Below are positions 25,942-34,051 of a stretch of DNA of 64,000 nt, piece by piece (within the stretch, counting starts at the first letter, position 1; each line of letters begins with the position of its first letter). Both the position numbers and the translations under genes were made by a program. The stretch is from Nitrospira sp. SG-bin1 (GTDB lineage: Bacteria; Nitrospirota; Nitrospiria; Nitrospirales; Nitrospiraceae). The notes beneath the pieces were generated by a model. It was not told the DNA's origin. It saw only the letters and a program-made list of their open reading frames with translations, and ran no database searches. Location: assembly GCA_002083365.1 (NCBI GenBank), contig LVWS01000043.1:62001-126000 (forward strand), written 5' to 3'.

Positions 25942-26810
25942 GGTTGTTCCAGAAAAACATTTCAACTCCCGGCATCTTACAGAACCTCGCCCCGGCGTCC
26001 TGGCAGGAGCATCGGTTCGGGTTGCCGCTAGCCAGATGGGAACGGCTGAAAGGCAAAAGCTTTTGGATAACAGGCGCAGGCACCGGATATGGACGATGCA
26101 TCGCGCTGGCGCTTGCCGCCGCCGGCGCCCGAGTCTTTATTTCAGGAAGACGAATCGAGAAATTGCACGAGACGCTGGCCGAGGGGGTTTCGCTCGGCAT
26201 TGACGTCAGCCGCTGCGTTTCGGTCCCGGCGGATATTCGACTGGAAACCGACCTGGCCCGGGCGTCGGAGACCATCGGCCTTTTCACTCGGAGTCTCTAT
26301 GGGCTGGTGCATAGCGCCGCGCTCCCTCAACAGGGAGCCACGTCCTATCCACTTGCAGACCAAAGTGCTGCGGCATGGACGGACCTTCTCGCTACGAATG
26401 TGACGGGACCCTGGTTGACCTGCAAGGCGGCTATGCCATTCTTAAGCCATGACGATGAATTTAGAATCATCTTTCTATCCTCTTTTGCCGGCTGGGCCTC
26501 GACTCCTGGTTTTGGTCCCTACAATATCAGTAAATCAGCTCTTAATACGCTAGGGGCCTCTCTTGCGGCCGAATGTGCCTTGAAATATCCGGGCAAGGAC
26601 GTTCAGATCAACGTTTTGGTGCCAGGCGAAGCGCGTACGGAAATGAATCAGGGATCCATAGAGAGTCCGTACGCCGTGGTCAGCATGGTGCTCGTGTTGC
26701 TGTCCCATCCGCCTGGCGGTCCCAACGGGTTTTTCTTCAATCGTGACGGACGCCATCTCGCATTTGCATTCACTCAAGAATACCCTCAATCACTCTTGGC
26801 CACGCAGTAA
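25938..26810 (+). CDS. Short-chain dehydrogenase/reductase
   Basis: Classical SDR of 290 residues with a roughly 35-residue N-terminal extension before the fold. The cofactor loop is WITGAGTGYGRCIALAL, the Asn of the tetrad is in ATNVTGPW, the catalytic Ser in FLSSFAGW and Tyr/Lys in YNISK. VPGEARTEM matches the usual PG motif after the active site. It overlaps the stop of the giant radical SAM gene by ATGA (25938-25941), a sign of translational coupling and therefore a joint pathway. It would reduce a ketone or oxidise an alcohol on the radical SAM product or a nucleotide sugar; the substrate is unknown. Confidence 0.86.
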   Translation: MRLFQKNISTPGILQNLAPASWQEHRFGLPLARWERLKGKSFWITGAGTGYGRCIALALAAAGARVFISGRRIEKLHETLAEGVSLGIDVSRCVSVPADIRLETDLARASETIGLFTRSLYGLVHSAALPQQGATSYPLADQSAAAWTDLLATNVTGPWLTCKAAMPFLSHDDEFRIIFLSSFAGWASTPGFGPYNISKSALNTLGASLAAECALKYPGKDVQINVLVPGEARTEMNQGSIESPYAVVSMVLVLLSHPPGGPNGFFFNRDGRHLAFAFTQEYPQSLLATQ

Positions 26811-26922
26811 CGCATCACGTAGCGGCATCACTTTTCAGTTTGAGCATAGGTGCGCATTTATCTGAGGTGAAGGTCTGGCAGAGGTTGATTACAGGTACGC
26901 AAATACATCATAAAAGAGGAGA

Positions 26923-26951
26923 GGGGCGTGATAACGATAAGAGAACGCCCC
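26923..26951 (+). promoter_or_regulatory. Hairpin in leader of the module-bearing GT-B gene
   Basis: GGGGCGT (26923-26929) and ACGCCCC (26945-26951) are exact complements around a 15-base loop, within the 218-base gap 26811-27028. TTGATT at 26885-26890 with CATAAA at 26909-26914 (spacer 18) could be a promoter just upstream, which would place the hairpin at the start of the transcript. No poly-T follows. Function is not known. Confidence 0.35.
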
Positions 26952-27028
26952 GTCCCCTGACGCACGACCGAAGTGAGTTGTGCTGTTTGGTCCATCGCTC
27001 GGTCAATGAACTGACGACATAGCATTAA

Positions 27029-29260
27029 ATGACCAGCCCTATCTTGAACGTCGCGATCCCTTGGAACCTAAGCCACTACATTCCGTTGGATGGGTTTCAT
27101 CCGCTTTATCGAGCATTGTTTGATCATGCCCCCGAGAATATCAAGCTGTCGGCGTGGGATAACGTCGAACTGTATCGCAAGTTTCAGGGCGATGCGTCGG
27201 TACGGAAGGCCACGGTCGAGAAAATAAAAAAGCACGCCGCCCGCTCTCGTCGAGTTGATGAAAACCCCGTTGCAACTCAGTATGAGGAATATTTCTGGCC
27301 TCCCGACCAGGTTCTGACTGCCGCACTGGAGGGCGACATAGAGTTTCATCACACTGCACCGTTCCCCTCTCTCAAACGGCCGTTTGTTTTTCACTGCGAG
27401 TCGTTTGCACCGATCTTGTTCCCTTTTGCGCAACAAGGGGGCGACAGTGTTGATAGCGACGAAGATCTCAGGAAGCATTATAGAAGCATTTTTGCCCATC
27501 CTCTGTGCCTCGGAATCTTTTCCCATGTGCCCGAGACGCTTCGTGCGCTTAGCGCATTCTTGTCCGACACAACCATCGACAAGAAGTTGTTCCCCTCGCG
27601 AATTGGGCTAAGTGACGATGCGCTCCCTCTTCACGAACCATGTCAAAAGCCGTCGCTTTCCAGGCCGCGGTTCTTGTTTGTCAATTCCGCGAACCAGAAT
27701 CCGGTGAATTTCTTTCGTCGTGGGGGGCATCTCGTCTTACGTTTTTGGAAGGAGATGGTCGTCAGTGGTCGAGGCGGCCTCCTGATGCTTCGTTGTGCCA
27801 TGCCTGGTGATATCGAGTTGCAGGAGTATGGAGTCGATGTATCTTGGGTGAAGGGTGAAATCGGCCGAAGTATTGTTTGGGATCAAGGCTATTTGGCCAG
27901 CCATGAAATACAATCTTTGATGGCCAGCGCGCATTTTTTCCTGCTCCCTAGTGCGGATTTGCACTCGGTTTCGATCATGGAGGCCATGAGAGCGGGAGCG
28001 ATTCCAGTCGTGTCCGATGCCATGGGTATCACGGTGTGCGTCGCCGATGGGGAAAATGGGATCGTTTTATACGGTGTACGAAAGGAAGTCTGGCCCAAAG
28101 GCGCAGGAACGGATCTCTTGTTTGGCCAATCTAGTCGAAACGCCGAGCTTGACAATCTTCTGGTTGAACAACTGAGAAGCCGCGTGTGTGCTTTGTTGGA
28201 GAAGGAAGATACTTATTGGGATATGCACAGGTGTACGCAGACGTATGCCCGAGAGCGGTTTTCGGGGCAAAGGTTTGCCCAGGATTTCTGGGCTTTGGTG
28301 GTGGATTTATACGCTCGCTTCAGGCCAGCGTCCGTTACCGGAGAGTCCGGTTTTGATCACCTGAGCCGTTGCTTGAACGAGTGCACGATCAAGAGCGGTG
28401 AGTGGGCACGAGTGTTTGAGAGCCCCCCGCAGCCTATGTTACGAATAAAGACGGAGTTCGCCATGGTATGGGAATTGGGTGGTGCCATGATCCAGACCTA
28501 CGGCAATCCTCGCATCGAGCTGAATGACTGGTCCGTATTGGCCCGATATCATAAACCTAGCGCACCAGAAGTGACGTACGCGTATACCTTGGAAGAACTG
28601 GAAGGAACATACCTTCACCCGCTCGGAGGGCGTCGGGAAGGAATACGGCGCAAGTTGGTTCGATGGGTTTCCAAAACTCTGAGGCCATTTCCAGCCTTGT
28701 ATCACTACGCAGCCTCGGTCCTTGCGGTGTATCGTCGGCATGGAGGACTCGGGTTCGCCAGGCCCAACGCAGAGCCCGATATCGAACTCGTCCGTCAGGG
28801 AGTCTCGGGACATAACATTATCCGACATCGTGATCGATACTATGCCATACTTCAGCGCGAAGGAGAATTTTCTCCGAAGAAGGCCGAGGCCGGTGGCTAT
28901 TCGTCTTGTTATCGAGGACATTCTGTAGATGAGGTGCTTGGAAGCATCGTTGCCAGCATGTCGATATCGAAGTCGTTCGATTTTGAAGAAGACACTGAAT
29001 CAGCTCAGGTTATTGTGGAAGGGTTTCACAATTTCAATATCGTCCGTCAAGGTAGAGAGTTTTACGCTATTTTGCAAAGTGAGGGCGCATTCGTAAAATC
29101 AAAGTTACTATCAAAACAATATACTCCTTTCTTTTCAGGCCCCTCGCTTGAAGAAGTTCAACGCAAAATTTTGACTGCATCCACCGTCGAGTCGGCATGG
29201 CACCAGGTCTGGCAGAATCCTGCCGACTCTGTTGAAGCGTCGAGACGAGGCACCCGCTGA
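27029..29260 (+). CDS. GT-B glycosyltransferase with two C-terminal YNIV/YYGIP-like modules
   Basis: 743 residues. The C-terminal Rossmann half of a family 4-type GT is visible at about residues 210-350: PRFLFVNSANQNPVNFFRRG, LASHEIQSLMASAHFFLLPS, and the sugar-nucleotide site SIMEAMRAGAIPVVSDAMG. The N-terminal half (NVAIPWNLSHYIPLDGFHPLY) is unusual. Residues about 584-644 and 659-718 are two modules whose core (GHNIIRHRDRYYAILQREG and NFNIVRQGREFYAILQSEG) has AIL in place of GIP, a divergent branch of the module. The gene begins after a 218-base gap, possibly with its own promoter. Donor and acceptor unknown. Confidence 0.75.
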   Translation: MTSPILNVAIPWNLSHYIPLDGFHPLYRALFDHAPENIKLSAWDNVELYRKFQGDASVRKATVEKIKKHAARSRRVDENPVATQYEEYFWPPDQVLTAALEGDIEFHHTAPFPSLKRPFVFHCESFAPILFPFAQQGGDSVDSDEDLRKHYRSIFAHPLCLGIFSHVPETLRALSAFLSDTTIDKKLFPSRIGLSDDALPLHEPCQKPSLSRPRFLFVNSANQNPVNFFRRGGHLVLRFWKEMVVSGRGGLLMLRCAMPGDIELQEYGVDVSWVKGEIGRSIVWDQGYLASHEIQSLMASAHFFLLPSADLHSVSIMEAMRAGAIPVVSDAMGITVCVADGENGIVLYGVRKEVWPKGAGTDLLFGQSSRNAELDNLLVEQLRSRVCALLEKEDTYWDMHRCTQTYARERFSGQRFAQDFWALVVDLYARFRPASVTGESGFDHLSRCLNECTIKSGEWARVFESPPQPMLRIKTEFAMVWELGGAMIQTYGNPRIELNDWSVLARYHKPSAPEVTYAYTLEELEGTYLHPLGGRREGIRRKLVRWVSKTLRPFPALYHYAASVLAVYRRHGGLGFARPNAEPDIELVRQGVSGHNIIRHRDRYYAILQREGEFSPKKAEAGGYSSCYRGHSVDEVLGSIVASMSISKSFDFEEDTESAQVIVEGFHNFNIVRQGREFYAILQSEGAFVKSKLLSKQYTPFFSGPSLEEVQRKILTASTVESAWHQVWQNPADSVEASRRGTR
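28778..28960 (+). repeat. YNIV/YYGIP module, divergent copy D1
   Basis: Core GHNIIRHRDRYYAILQREG near residue 590 of the GT-B protein. It keeps the aromatic pair and the hydrophobic columns but has AIL for GIP, and a longer middle segment (SPKKAEAGGYSSCYRG) before the last helix. Confidence 0.7.
29003..29182 (+). repeat. YNIV/YYGIP module, divergent copy D2
   Basis: Core NFNIVRQGREFYAILQSEG, followed by a middle segment and the helix SLEEVQRKIL. It is a tandem neighbour of D1 and clearly its sister copy. Confidence 0.7.
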
Positions 29261-29298
29261 AGAAGCCTTCGATCCATTGCTGGGTCTACAATCATCAA

Positions 29299-30225
29299 TT
29301 GTATGGGATCGGTGATCAAGTGGGCTTTGCGGTCACTGCTTTCCGTCAGCACGGCTATCCGGTTTCCGTCGGGAAACAGCCGCGTCCCTCGTCTCTGAAT
29401 GTTCTCATTGAAGGGTTCTCCACGGAAAACAGTAGAAATGTGTTGCTCGACTTTTGCCGGTCATCGCGGAAACGAATCGCGGTGATCATGACCGAGCATG
29501 TGGATTTTCAGCATGGCCAGATCTATTTCCACGGTGCTCCGCTGGGGAGTCACAACGATTACATGCACTCGTCCACAATTCTCACTCGGATGGAGCATCT
29601 GTTGGAGTGCCTGCCCTATCTCCGTTGTTTCTTCGTCTTGGGTGACTTGCCTGAGTTGCGAAATATCTCAACGCTTGTGCCTGGTGTTGAGGTGCGTGCA
29701 ATCCCATTTCCGGATCTCGGCAGAGGCTTGAATTTTGAGACAGAGAGTCCTTCTGATATCGTCGTCAACGATCTTGTGTTTACCGGAGCCATGACGGAAT
29801 ATCGTGCTCGGCTGCTTTCCATGTTGGAGGCTGCGGGGCTATCCGTCATGTGTCCGAGAAAATTCGTATCAAGGAAGCGTCGCAACGCAATCAATCGGTC
29901 GGGGAAAGTGATTGTCAATATTCCTCAGCGAGGAGGTTGGCAGTGGTTGTCATTAATGCGAGTTATCGCCGGACTCCAAAGCGGACGAGCCACAGTCTCG
30001 CTGGGGACACACGATAGCTCTCACATATCCTCCTGTTGTACCCAGGTGGATGTTCAACACCATGATTGGGCAAGCCAGGTGAAACAGTGCGTTGATGACT
30101 GGAAGTCGCTCTATGTCAGAGACCTGACGAGCTATTCCGCTATGGTACAGATGTTTGAGCGAGAAAGACCCTTTCCTCATGATGTACTTGAATACTGGAG
30201 TATCACCGACGGCGTATGCCAATAG
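29299..30225 (+). CDS. Unidentified GT-B-like protein
   Basis: I do not recognise this protein with certainty. It has 308 residues from TTG 29299. The pattern of alternating strands and helices, with VNDLVFTGAMTEYRARLLSML and VIVNIPQRGGWQWLSLMRVIAGLQSGRATVSLG in the second half, resembles the C-terminal half of GT-B glycosyltransferases that lack a strong E-X7-E motif. The frame stays open upstream to 29236 and the residues there (KKPSIHCWVYNHQLYGIGD) look like a real beta-strand start, so translation might begin at CTG 29257, which overlaps the stop of the preceding gene, or the start codon is non-canonical. It overlaps the next frame at its 3' end. Confidence 0.55.
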   Translation: MYGIGDQVGFAVTAFRQHGYPVSVGKQPRPSSLNVLIEGFSTENSRNVLLDFCRSSRKRIAVIMTEHVDFQHGQIYFHGAPLGSHNDYMHSSTILTRMEHLLECLPYLRCFFVLGDLPELRNISTLVPGVEVRAIPFPDLGRGLNFETESPSDIVVNDLVFTGAMTEYRARLLSMLEAAGLSVMCPRKFVSRKRRNAINRSGKVIVNIPQRGGWQWLSLMRVIAGLQSGRATVSLGTHDSSHISSCCTQVDVQHHDWASQVKQCVDDWKSLYVRDLTSYSAMVQMFERERPFPHDVLEYWSITDGVCQ

Positions 30226-31057
30226 TACATCCTTCTCTTGTCCCATCGTTTTCAGGCCGCTCCCATTGACCATTGCCGCTCTCTCCCGCGTTGTGAGGCA
30301 TCTTTTTCGCAATAGCGCAATTATCCGATGGGGTGCGGCGTTTCTTGGCCCCCACTTCCTCACCAGTCTTGGTGCATTGCCTCGCTACCTCGCGGAATGG
30401 AAAGCTTATAACGAGAAGGCTGCCACCCAGCAGCTGTTGCTCAGGGACTCTTACCCCTGCCTTGTTGACCGTGTCGTAGACACGCCCTTCGATCCGCATT
30501 ATTTCTTTCAGGCTGCATGGCTTGCAAGGCGGTTACAAGGATCCCGTCCGGCTTTTCATGTCGACGTGGGTTCCAGTGCGATGATGATCAATGTGCTGAG
30601 CGCCGCCGTGAAAACCGTGTTCGTCGATTATCGTCCGCTTCGCGTCAGCCTCTCCAATTTTACTTCGCTGGCAGGAGATATCGTGCGATTGCCATTCGGT
30701 GATGACAGCATTGGGTCACTATCATCCCTGCATGTCATTGAACATGTGGGTCTTGGGCGATATGGCGATCCGCTGAATCCTGACGGAAGTCAGCTCGCAG
30801 CTTCTGAACTCCAGCGCGTGTTAATGCCCGGTGGTACGCTCTTTCTATCAGTACCGGTCGGACGCGAACGGGTTTGTTTCAATGCGCATCGAGTGTTTTC
30901 GCCGAAGACGGTCAGGGACTTCTTCAAGGAACTCATGCTCATATCTTTTTCTCTTGTAGACGATGTGGGACAGTTCAATGAGGATGTTTCACCAGAAACT
31001 GCTGCCAACCTAGAGTATGGATGTGGCCTTTTCGAATTTGTGAAAGCACGTGAGTAG
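30155..31057 (+). CDS. DUF268-type methyltransferase-like protein
   Basis: About 300 residues from the first start; the true start is probably 20-40 residues later because the frame overlaps the upstream gene by 71 bases. The core HVDVGSSAMMINVLSAAV, then LSSLHVIEHVGLGRYGDPLN and LQRVLMPGGTLFLSVPVG, is typical of the DUF268 family, a branch of SAM-methyltransferase-like folds seen in glycan loci. The GXGXG loop is replaced by DVGSSAMM, so binding of SAM is not certain. Cysteine and histidine residues near CFNAHRVFSP are conserved in the family as I recall it. Activity unknown. Confidence 0.7.
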   Translation: MSEKDPFLMMYLNTGVSPTAYANSTSFSCPIVFRPLPLTIAALSRVVRHLFRNSAIIRWGAAFLGPHFLTSLGALPRYLAEWKAYNEKAATQQLLLRDSYPCLVDRVVDTPFDPHYFFQAAWLARRLQGSRPAFHVDVGSSAMMINVLSAAVKTVFVDYRPLRVSLSNFTSLAGDIVRLPFGDDSIGSLSSLHVIEHVGLGRYGDPLNPDGSQLAASELQRVLMPGGTLFLSVPVGRERVCFNAHRVFSPKTVRDFFKELMLISFSLVDDVGQFNEDVSPETAANLEYGCGLFEFVKARE

Positions 31058-31796
31058 GTCTCTACGGGCCTGGTTGGCTCAGAGCGAGCTGTTTGCTTAT
31101 AACGTCGTGCGGCGCGATCGTTGGATTGCGAAACAGGCGTCGCTGGTGCCGAGTGGGACGAGCGTGCTGGATGTCGGCGCCGGCTCTTGCCCGTATCGTG
31201 CACTGTTCGCACACTGCCACTACCGTACGCAAGACCTCGCCCCGTTGCGGGGCGACCAGCTCCGACATGGGGGCTATGGGGCTCTCGACTTCGTGTCGGA
31301 CGTGACCGCCATCCCGGTGCCGGACGGCAGCTTTGGGGTGGTGCTCTGTACGGAGGTGCTGGAGCATCATCCAGAGCCTATCCGTGTGGTGAACGAATTG
31401 GCGCGGATTCTTCAGCCGGGAGGAACGCTCGTTCTCACCGCACCGCTTGGATCAGGAATTCATCAAGAACCTTATCATTACTACGGCGGCTATACGCCTT
31501 GGTGGTACGAGCGCTTTTTGAAAGCAGCCGGATTTGAAGACATCTCGATTGAACCGAACGAAGGGTCGTTTCGATTTTTCGCACAAGAATCCTTGAGGTT
31601 TCTTCAAACGACCAATCCGATAAGCAGGAGTCTTCCCCTCGGGATTCGGCTACTCTGGCTTCCGATATGGGTCGCGCTTTGTCCCGTCCTTGGTTTCATC
31701 ATCCCTGTATCGTGCAAATGGCTGGATCAGTTCGACCACGAGAGGCGGTTTACCGTCGGCTACCATGTGACGGCCAGACGGACTCGGCACACGTGA
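31050..31796 (+). CDS. Class I SAM-dependent methyltransferase
   Basis: 248-residue methyltransferase. VLDVGAGSCPYRALF near residue 37 is SAM motif I; FGVVLCTEVLEHHPEP and ARILQPGGTLVLTAPLGSG give motifs II and III. It starts at GTG 31050, 8 bases inside the previous gene, so both are likely translated together. The C-terminus has a hydrophobic patch (LLWLPIWVALCPVLGFII) that may anchor it to the membrane. With the adjacent DUF268 gene it forms a pair of methyltransferase-like proteins; end-capping of a polysaccharide is possible and would suit the Wzt C-terminal domain, but that is inferred. Confidence 0.82.
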   Translation: MSRSLRAWLAQSELFAYNVVRRDRWIAKQASLVPSGTSVLDVGAGSCPYRALFAHCHYRTQDLAPLRGDQLRHGGYGALDFVSDVTAIPVPDGSFGVVLCTEVLEHHPEPIRVVNELARILQPGGTLVLTAPLGSGIHQEPYHYYGGYTPWWYERFLKAAGFEDISIEPNEGSFRFFAQESLRFLQTTNPISRSLPLGIRLLWLPIWVALCPVLGFIIPVSCKWLDQFDHERRFTVGYHVTARRTRHT

Positions 31797-31800
31797 TGCC

Positions 31801-33003
31801 ATGAAGATTTTGTGTGTGATGGGAGAACATGCTTATGGCGACCCTGTGCGCGGAGAAGGTCCCGAATTTGCGAATTTTATTCCCGCACTCAGACGATTAG
31901 AACATCAGGTCAGTTTCTTCGAGTCATTGTCGCGCGAACCCCATGGGGATTTTTCTCGTTTGAATCAGGCTTTGTTGCAACGGGTGGAAGAGACCAGACC
32001 GGACGTTGTCTTCTGTGTGCTGATGCATTATGAAGTGTGGCTTGAGACCGTTCGAGTCATTCGGAACAGTGGAACCTGGGTGATCAATTGGTCGACGGAT
32101 GATTCCTGGAAGTATCCGATGTTTTCCAAACTGATCGCGTCGGAATTCGATCTCTTTGTGACCACCTACCCCCAGATGATCGACCGCTACCATCAAGACG
32201 GCATCAATTCGGTTTGCCTCTCTCAGTGGGCGGCCAAGGCTGATAGCTTGATGCCTCCTCTCCCTGCTGAGGCCTGTCGATATCCCGTGAGCTTTGTCGG
32301 TGCCGCCTATGGGAACCGTCGAGCCATGATCGCCCGGCTTCGCCGCGAAGGCATCGAGGTCACCTGTTTCGGACATGGATGGCAGGAAGGCGCGGTGGAG
32401 ACTAAGCGGATGGGGGACATCATTCGCGAGTCGCAGATCAGCCTTAATTTTAGCGATGGAGCACATGGTCCGTTGAATCCAGAGAGCCGACAGATCAAAG
32501 CGCGCGTCTTCGAAGTGCCCGGGTATGGAGGCTGTCTCCTGACCGAAAAGGCTCCGAACCTTGAGCGATACTTCCGGATCGGGGAAGAGGTTGTGACATT
32601 CGAGGGTGGGGAGGAAATGGTCCAACAGGTAAAGATGCTGCTCTCATGTCCTGATCGGCGCGATAGGATCGCCCGTTCCGGATATGAACGGGTGCGCTGC
32701 GACCATACCTACGAGCGACGGTTTGAGGAGCTATTGGACGAGCTGACCCGCCGTATTCCACGTCGGCGCGCGTTGCCCGTGGATTGGGCGACGTTTCAAA
32801 CCGCTGCAGAGGACCACTCCACAGGAACGGCCATTCGAATCATCCGAGCACTGCTGGCATCGGTTGTTTCACTCGTCTGGGGGAAAGACCGCGGCCCTCG
32901 TGCGGCGCGTCGGTTGGTTTTCGAGCTGTCTTGGAGACTACGCGGTGCCTGGACCTATACCGCCGCGGGGTGGCCGGGTCGGATGTTCTACAGGGAAAGT
33001 TGA
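31801..33003 (+). CDS. CgeB-like glycosyltransferase
   Basis: GT-B fold enzyme of 400 residues that resembles the CgeB/Glycos_trans_1_2 group. ILCVMGEHAYGD at the start, WVINWSTDDSWKYP in the N-terminal half, then VSFVGAAYGNRRAMIARL, LNFSDGAH and KARVFEVPGYGGCLLTE in the C-terminal half are the group's recurring parts. It begins 4 bases after the methyltransferase stop and ends 1 base before the next GT2. A C-terminal extension of about 60 residues after EELLDELTRR is basic and hydrophobic. Sugar specificity cannot be read. Confidence 0.8.
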   Translation: MKILCVMGEHAYGDPVRGEGPEFANFIPALRRLEHQVSFFESLSREPHGDFSRLNQALLQRVEETRPDVVFCVLMHYEVWLETVRVIRNSGTWVINWSTDDSWKYPMFSKLIASEFDLFVTTYPQMIDRYHQDGINSVCLSQWAAKADSLMPPLPAEACRYPVSFVGAAYGNRRAMIARLRREGIEVTCFGHGWQEGAVETKRMGDIIRESQISLNFSDGAHGPLNPESRQIKARVFEVPGYGGCLLTEKAPNLERYFRIGEEVVTFEGGEEMVQQVKMLLSCPDRRDRIARSGYERVRCDHTYERRFEELLDELTRRIPRRRALPVDWATFQTAAEDHSTGTAIRIIRALLASVVSLVWGKDRGPRAARRLVFELSWRLRGAWTYTAAGWPGRMFYRES

Positions 33004-33888
33004 TTGGACGCCCGGCCTCTGGTCACTATTGCGATGTCGGCGTACAATGCGTCCGGAACCATCGGCCTGGCTTTGCGGTCGATCCTTGCCCAAACGTATC
33101 CAAACTGGGAACTGATCGTCGTCGATGATGGTTCGACCGATCGAACCGCAGCGATCATATTGAGTGTGAAAGATTCTCGAATCCGATTCCTTCAAGAGCC
33201 GACAGGGAATATGGGCCTCGCTTCACGGTTGAATCAGTGCGTGCGTCTCGCGAAGGGACAGTATGTCGCCAGGATGGATGCCGACGATGTGGCGTATCCG
33301 CAACGTCTTGAGCGGCAGGTTCAATTCCTGGAAGAGCATCGCGACATCGATTTGCTGGGAACGGGCGCCGTGATTTTCAAGGGCGAAGGCGAGATCATCG
33401 GATGTTATCCCACGGCTAGCTCACATGAAGCCATTTGTCGAAGACCATGGTGGGGATTTCCGCTTGCCCATCCGACATGGATGGGCAAGCGGGGCTGGTT
33501 CTTGGCCCATCCCTATTCCGACGAAGATACGCGATGCGAAGATCAGGCACTCCTTCTTCAGAGCTTTGCTCACAGCCGATTTGCGGCGTTGGAGGAAGTG
33601 CTCTTGGGTTATCGCATGGACAGAATTGCGGCAAGGAAATTGGGACGTGGTCGATTGAACTATTGCCGCCGACTCGTCGGACAAGTACACGATACCCATT
33701 CCGCCCTTCGCTCCATGCAAGGAATCTTCGTCCATAGCCTCGGGTTTGGACGAGATGTCCTGCTGGATCTGGCTGGTGCACTGAACCGATCGTCGAGGCG
33801 GTCGTTTCAGGCTGTGAACGACCGGGTGCGGAATGAATGGCGGGTGGTTTGGCAAGACGTGAGTGGGTCGGAGTGCGGAACCAGATGA
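33004..33888 (+). CDS. Glycosyltransferase family 2
   Basis: GT-A enzyme of 294 residues beginning at TTG 33004 directly after the stop of the previous gene. VTIAMSAYNASGTIGLALRS and VVDDGSTDRTAAII are the GT2 donor-binding parts, and ARMDADDVAYPQRLERQ gives a clear DXD (DAD) metal site with the adjacent conserved Asp. The C-terminal region includes RCEDQALLLQSF, a common ED catalytic-base segment. It closes a tight run of five genes from 29299. A 163-base gap follows. Confidence 0.86.
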   Translation: MDARPLVTIAMSAYNASGTIGLALRSILAQTYPNWELIVVDDGSTDRTAAIILSVKDSRIRFLQEPTGNMGLASRLNQCVRLAKGQYVARMDADDVAYPQRLERQVQFLEEHRDIDLLGTGAVIFKGEGEIIGCYPTASSHEAICRRPWWGFPLAHPTWMGKRGWFLAHPYSDEDTRCEDQALLLQSFAHSRFAALEEVLLGYRMDRIAARKLGRGRLNYCRRLVGQVHDTHSALRSMQGIFVHSLGFGRDVLLDLAGALNRSSRRSFQAVNDRVRNEWRVVWQDVSGSECGTR

Positions 33889-33904
33889 CAGCTACTGTTG
33901 ACGG

Positions 33905-33926
33905 AGCAATGACATGATTCATTGCT
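33905..33926 (+). terminator. Hairpin after the GT2 gene
   Basis: AGCAATGA (33905-33912) and TCATTGCT (33919-33926) are exact complements around CATGAT. It begins 17 bases after the GT2 stop. No T-run follows (GGATCTTC), so it may be an RNA-stabilising or weak termination hairpin, or a regulator site, within the 163-base gap 33889-34051. Nothing else was recognised in the gap. Confidence 0.35.
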
Positions 33927-34051
33927 GGATCTTCAGCCGTTGTGTTACGACGCATCATTGCCCTAGAGTTTGACCATCTAAGGTTGTCGGTCGAAAGCGT
34001 TCATTCAGTAGCATGAAACCGTGATGTGCGTCATCGGATAGCGTTCTCATC

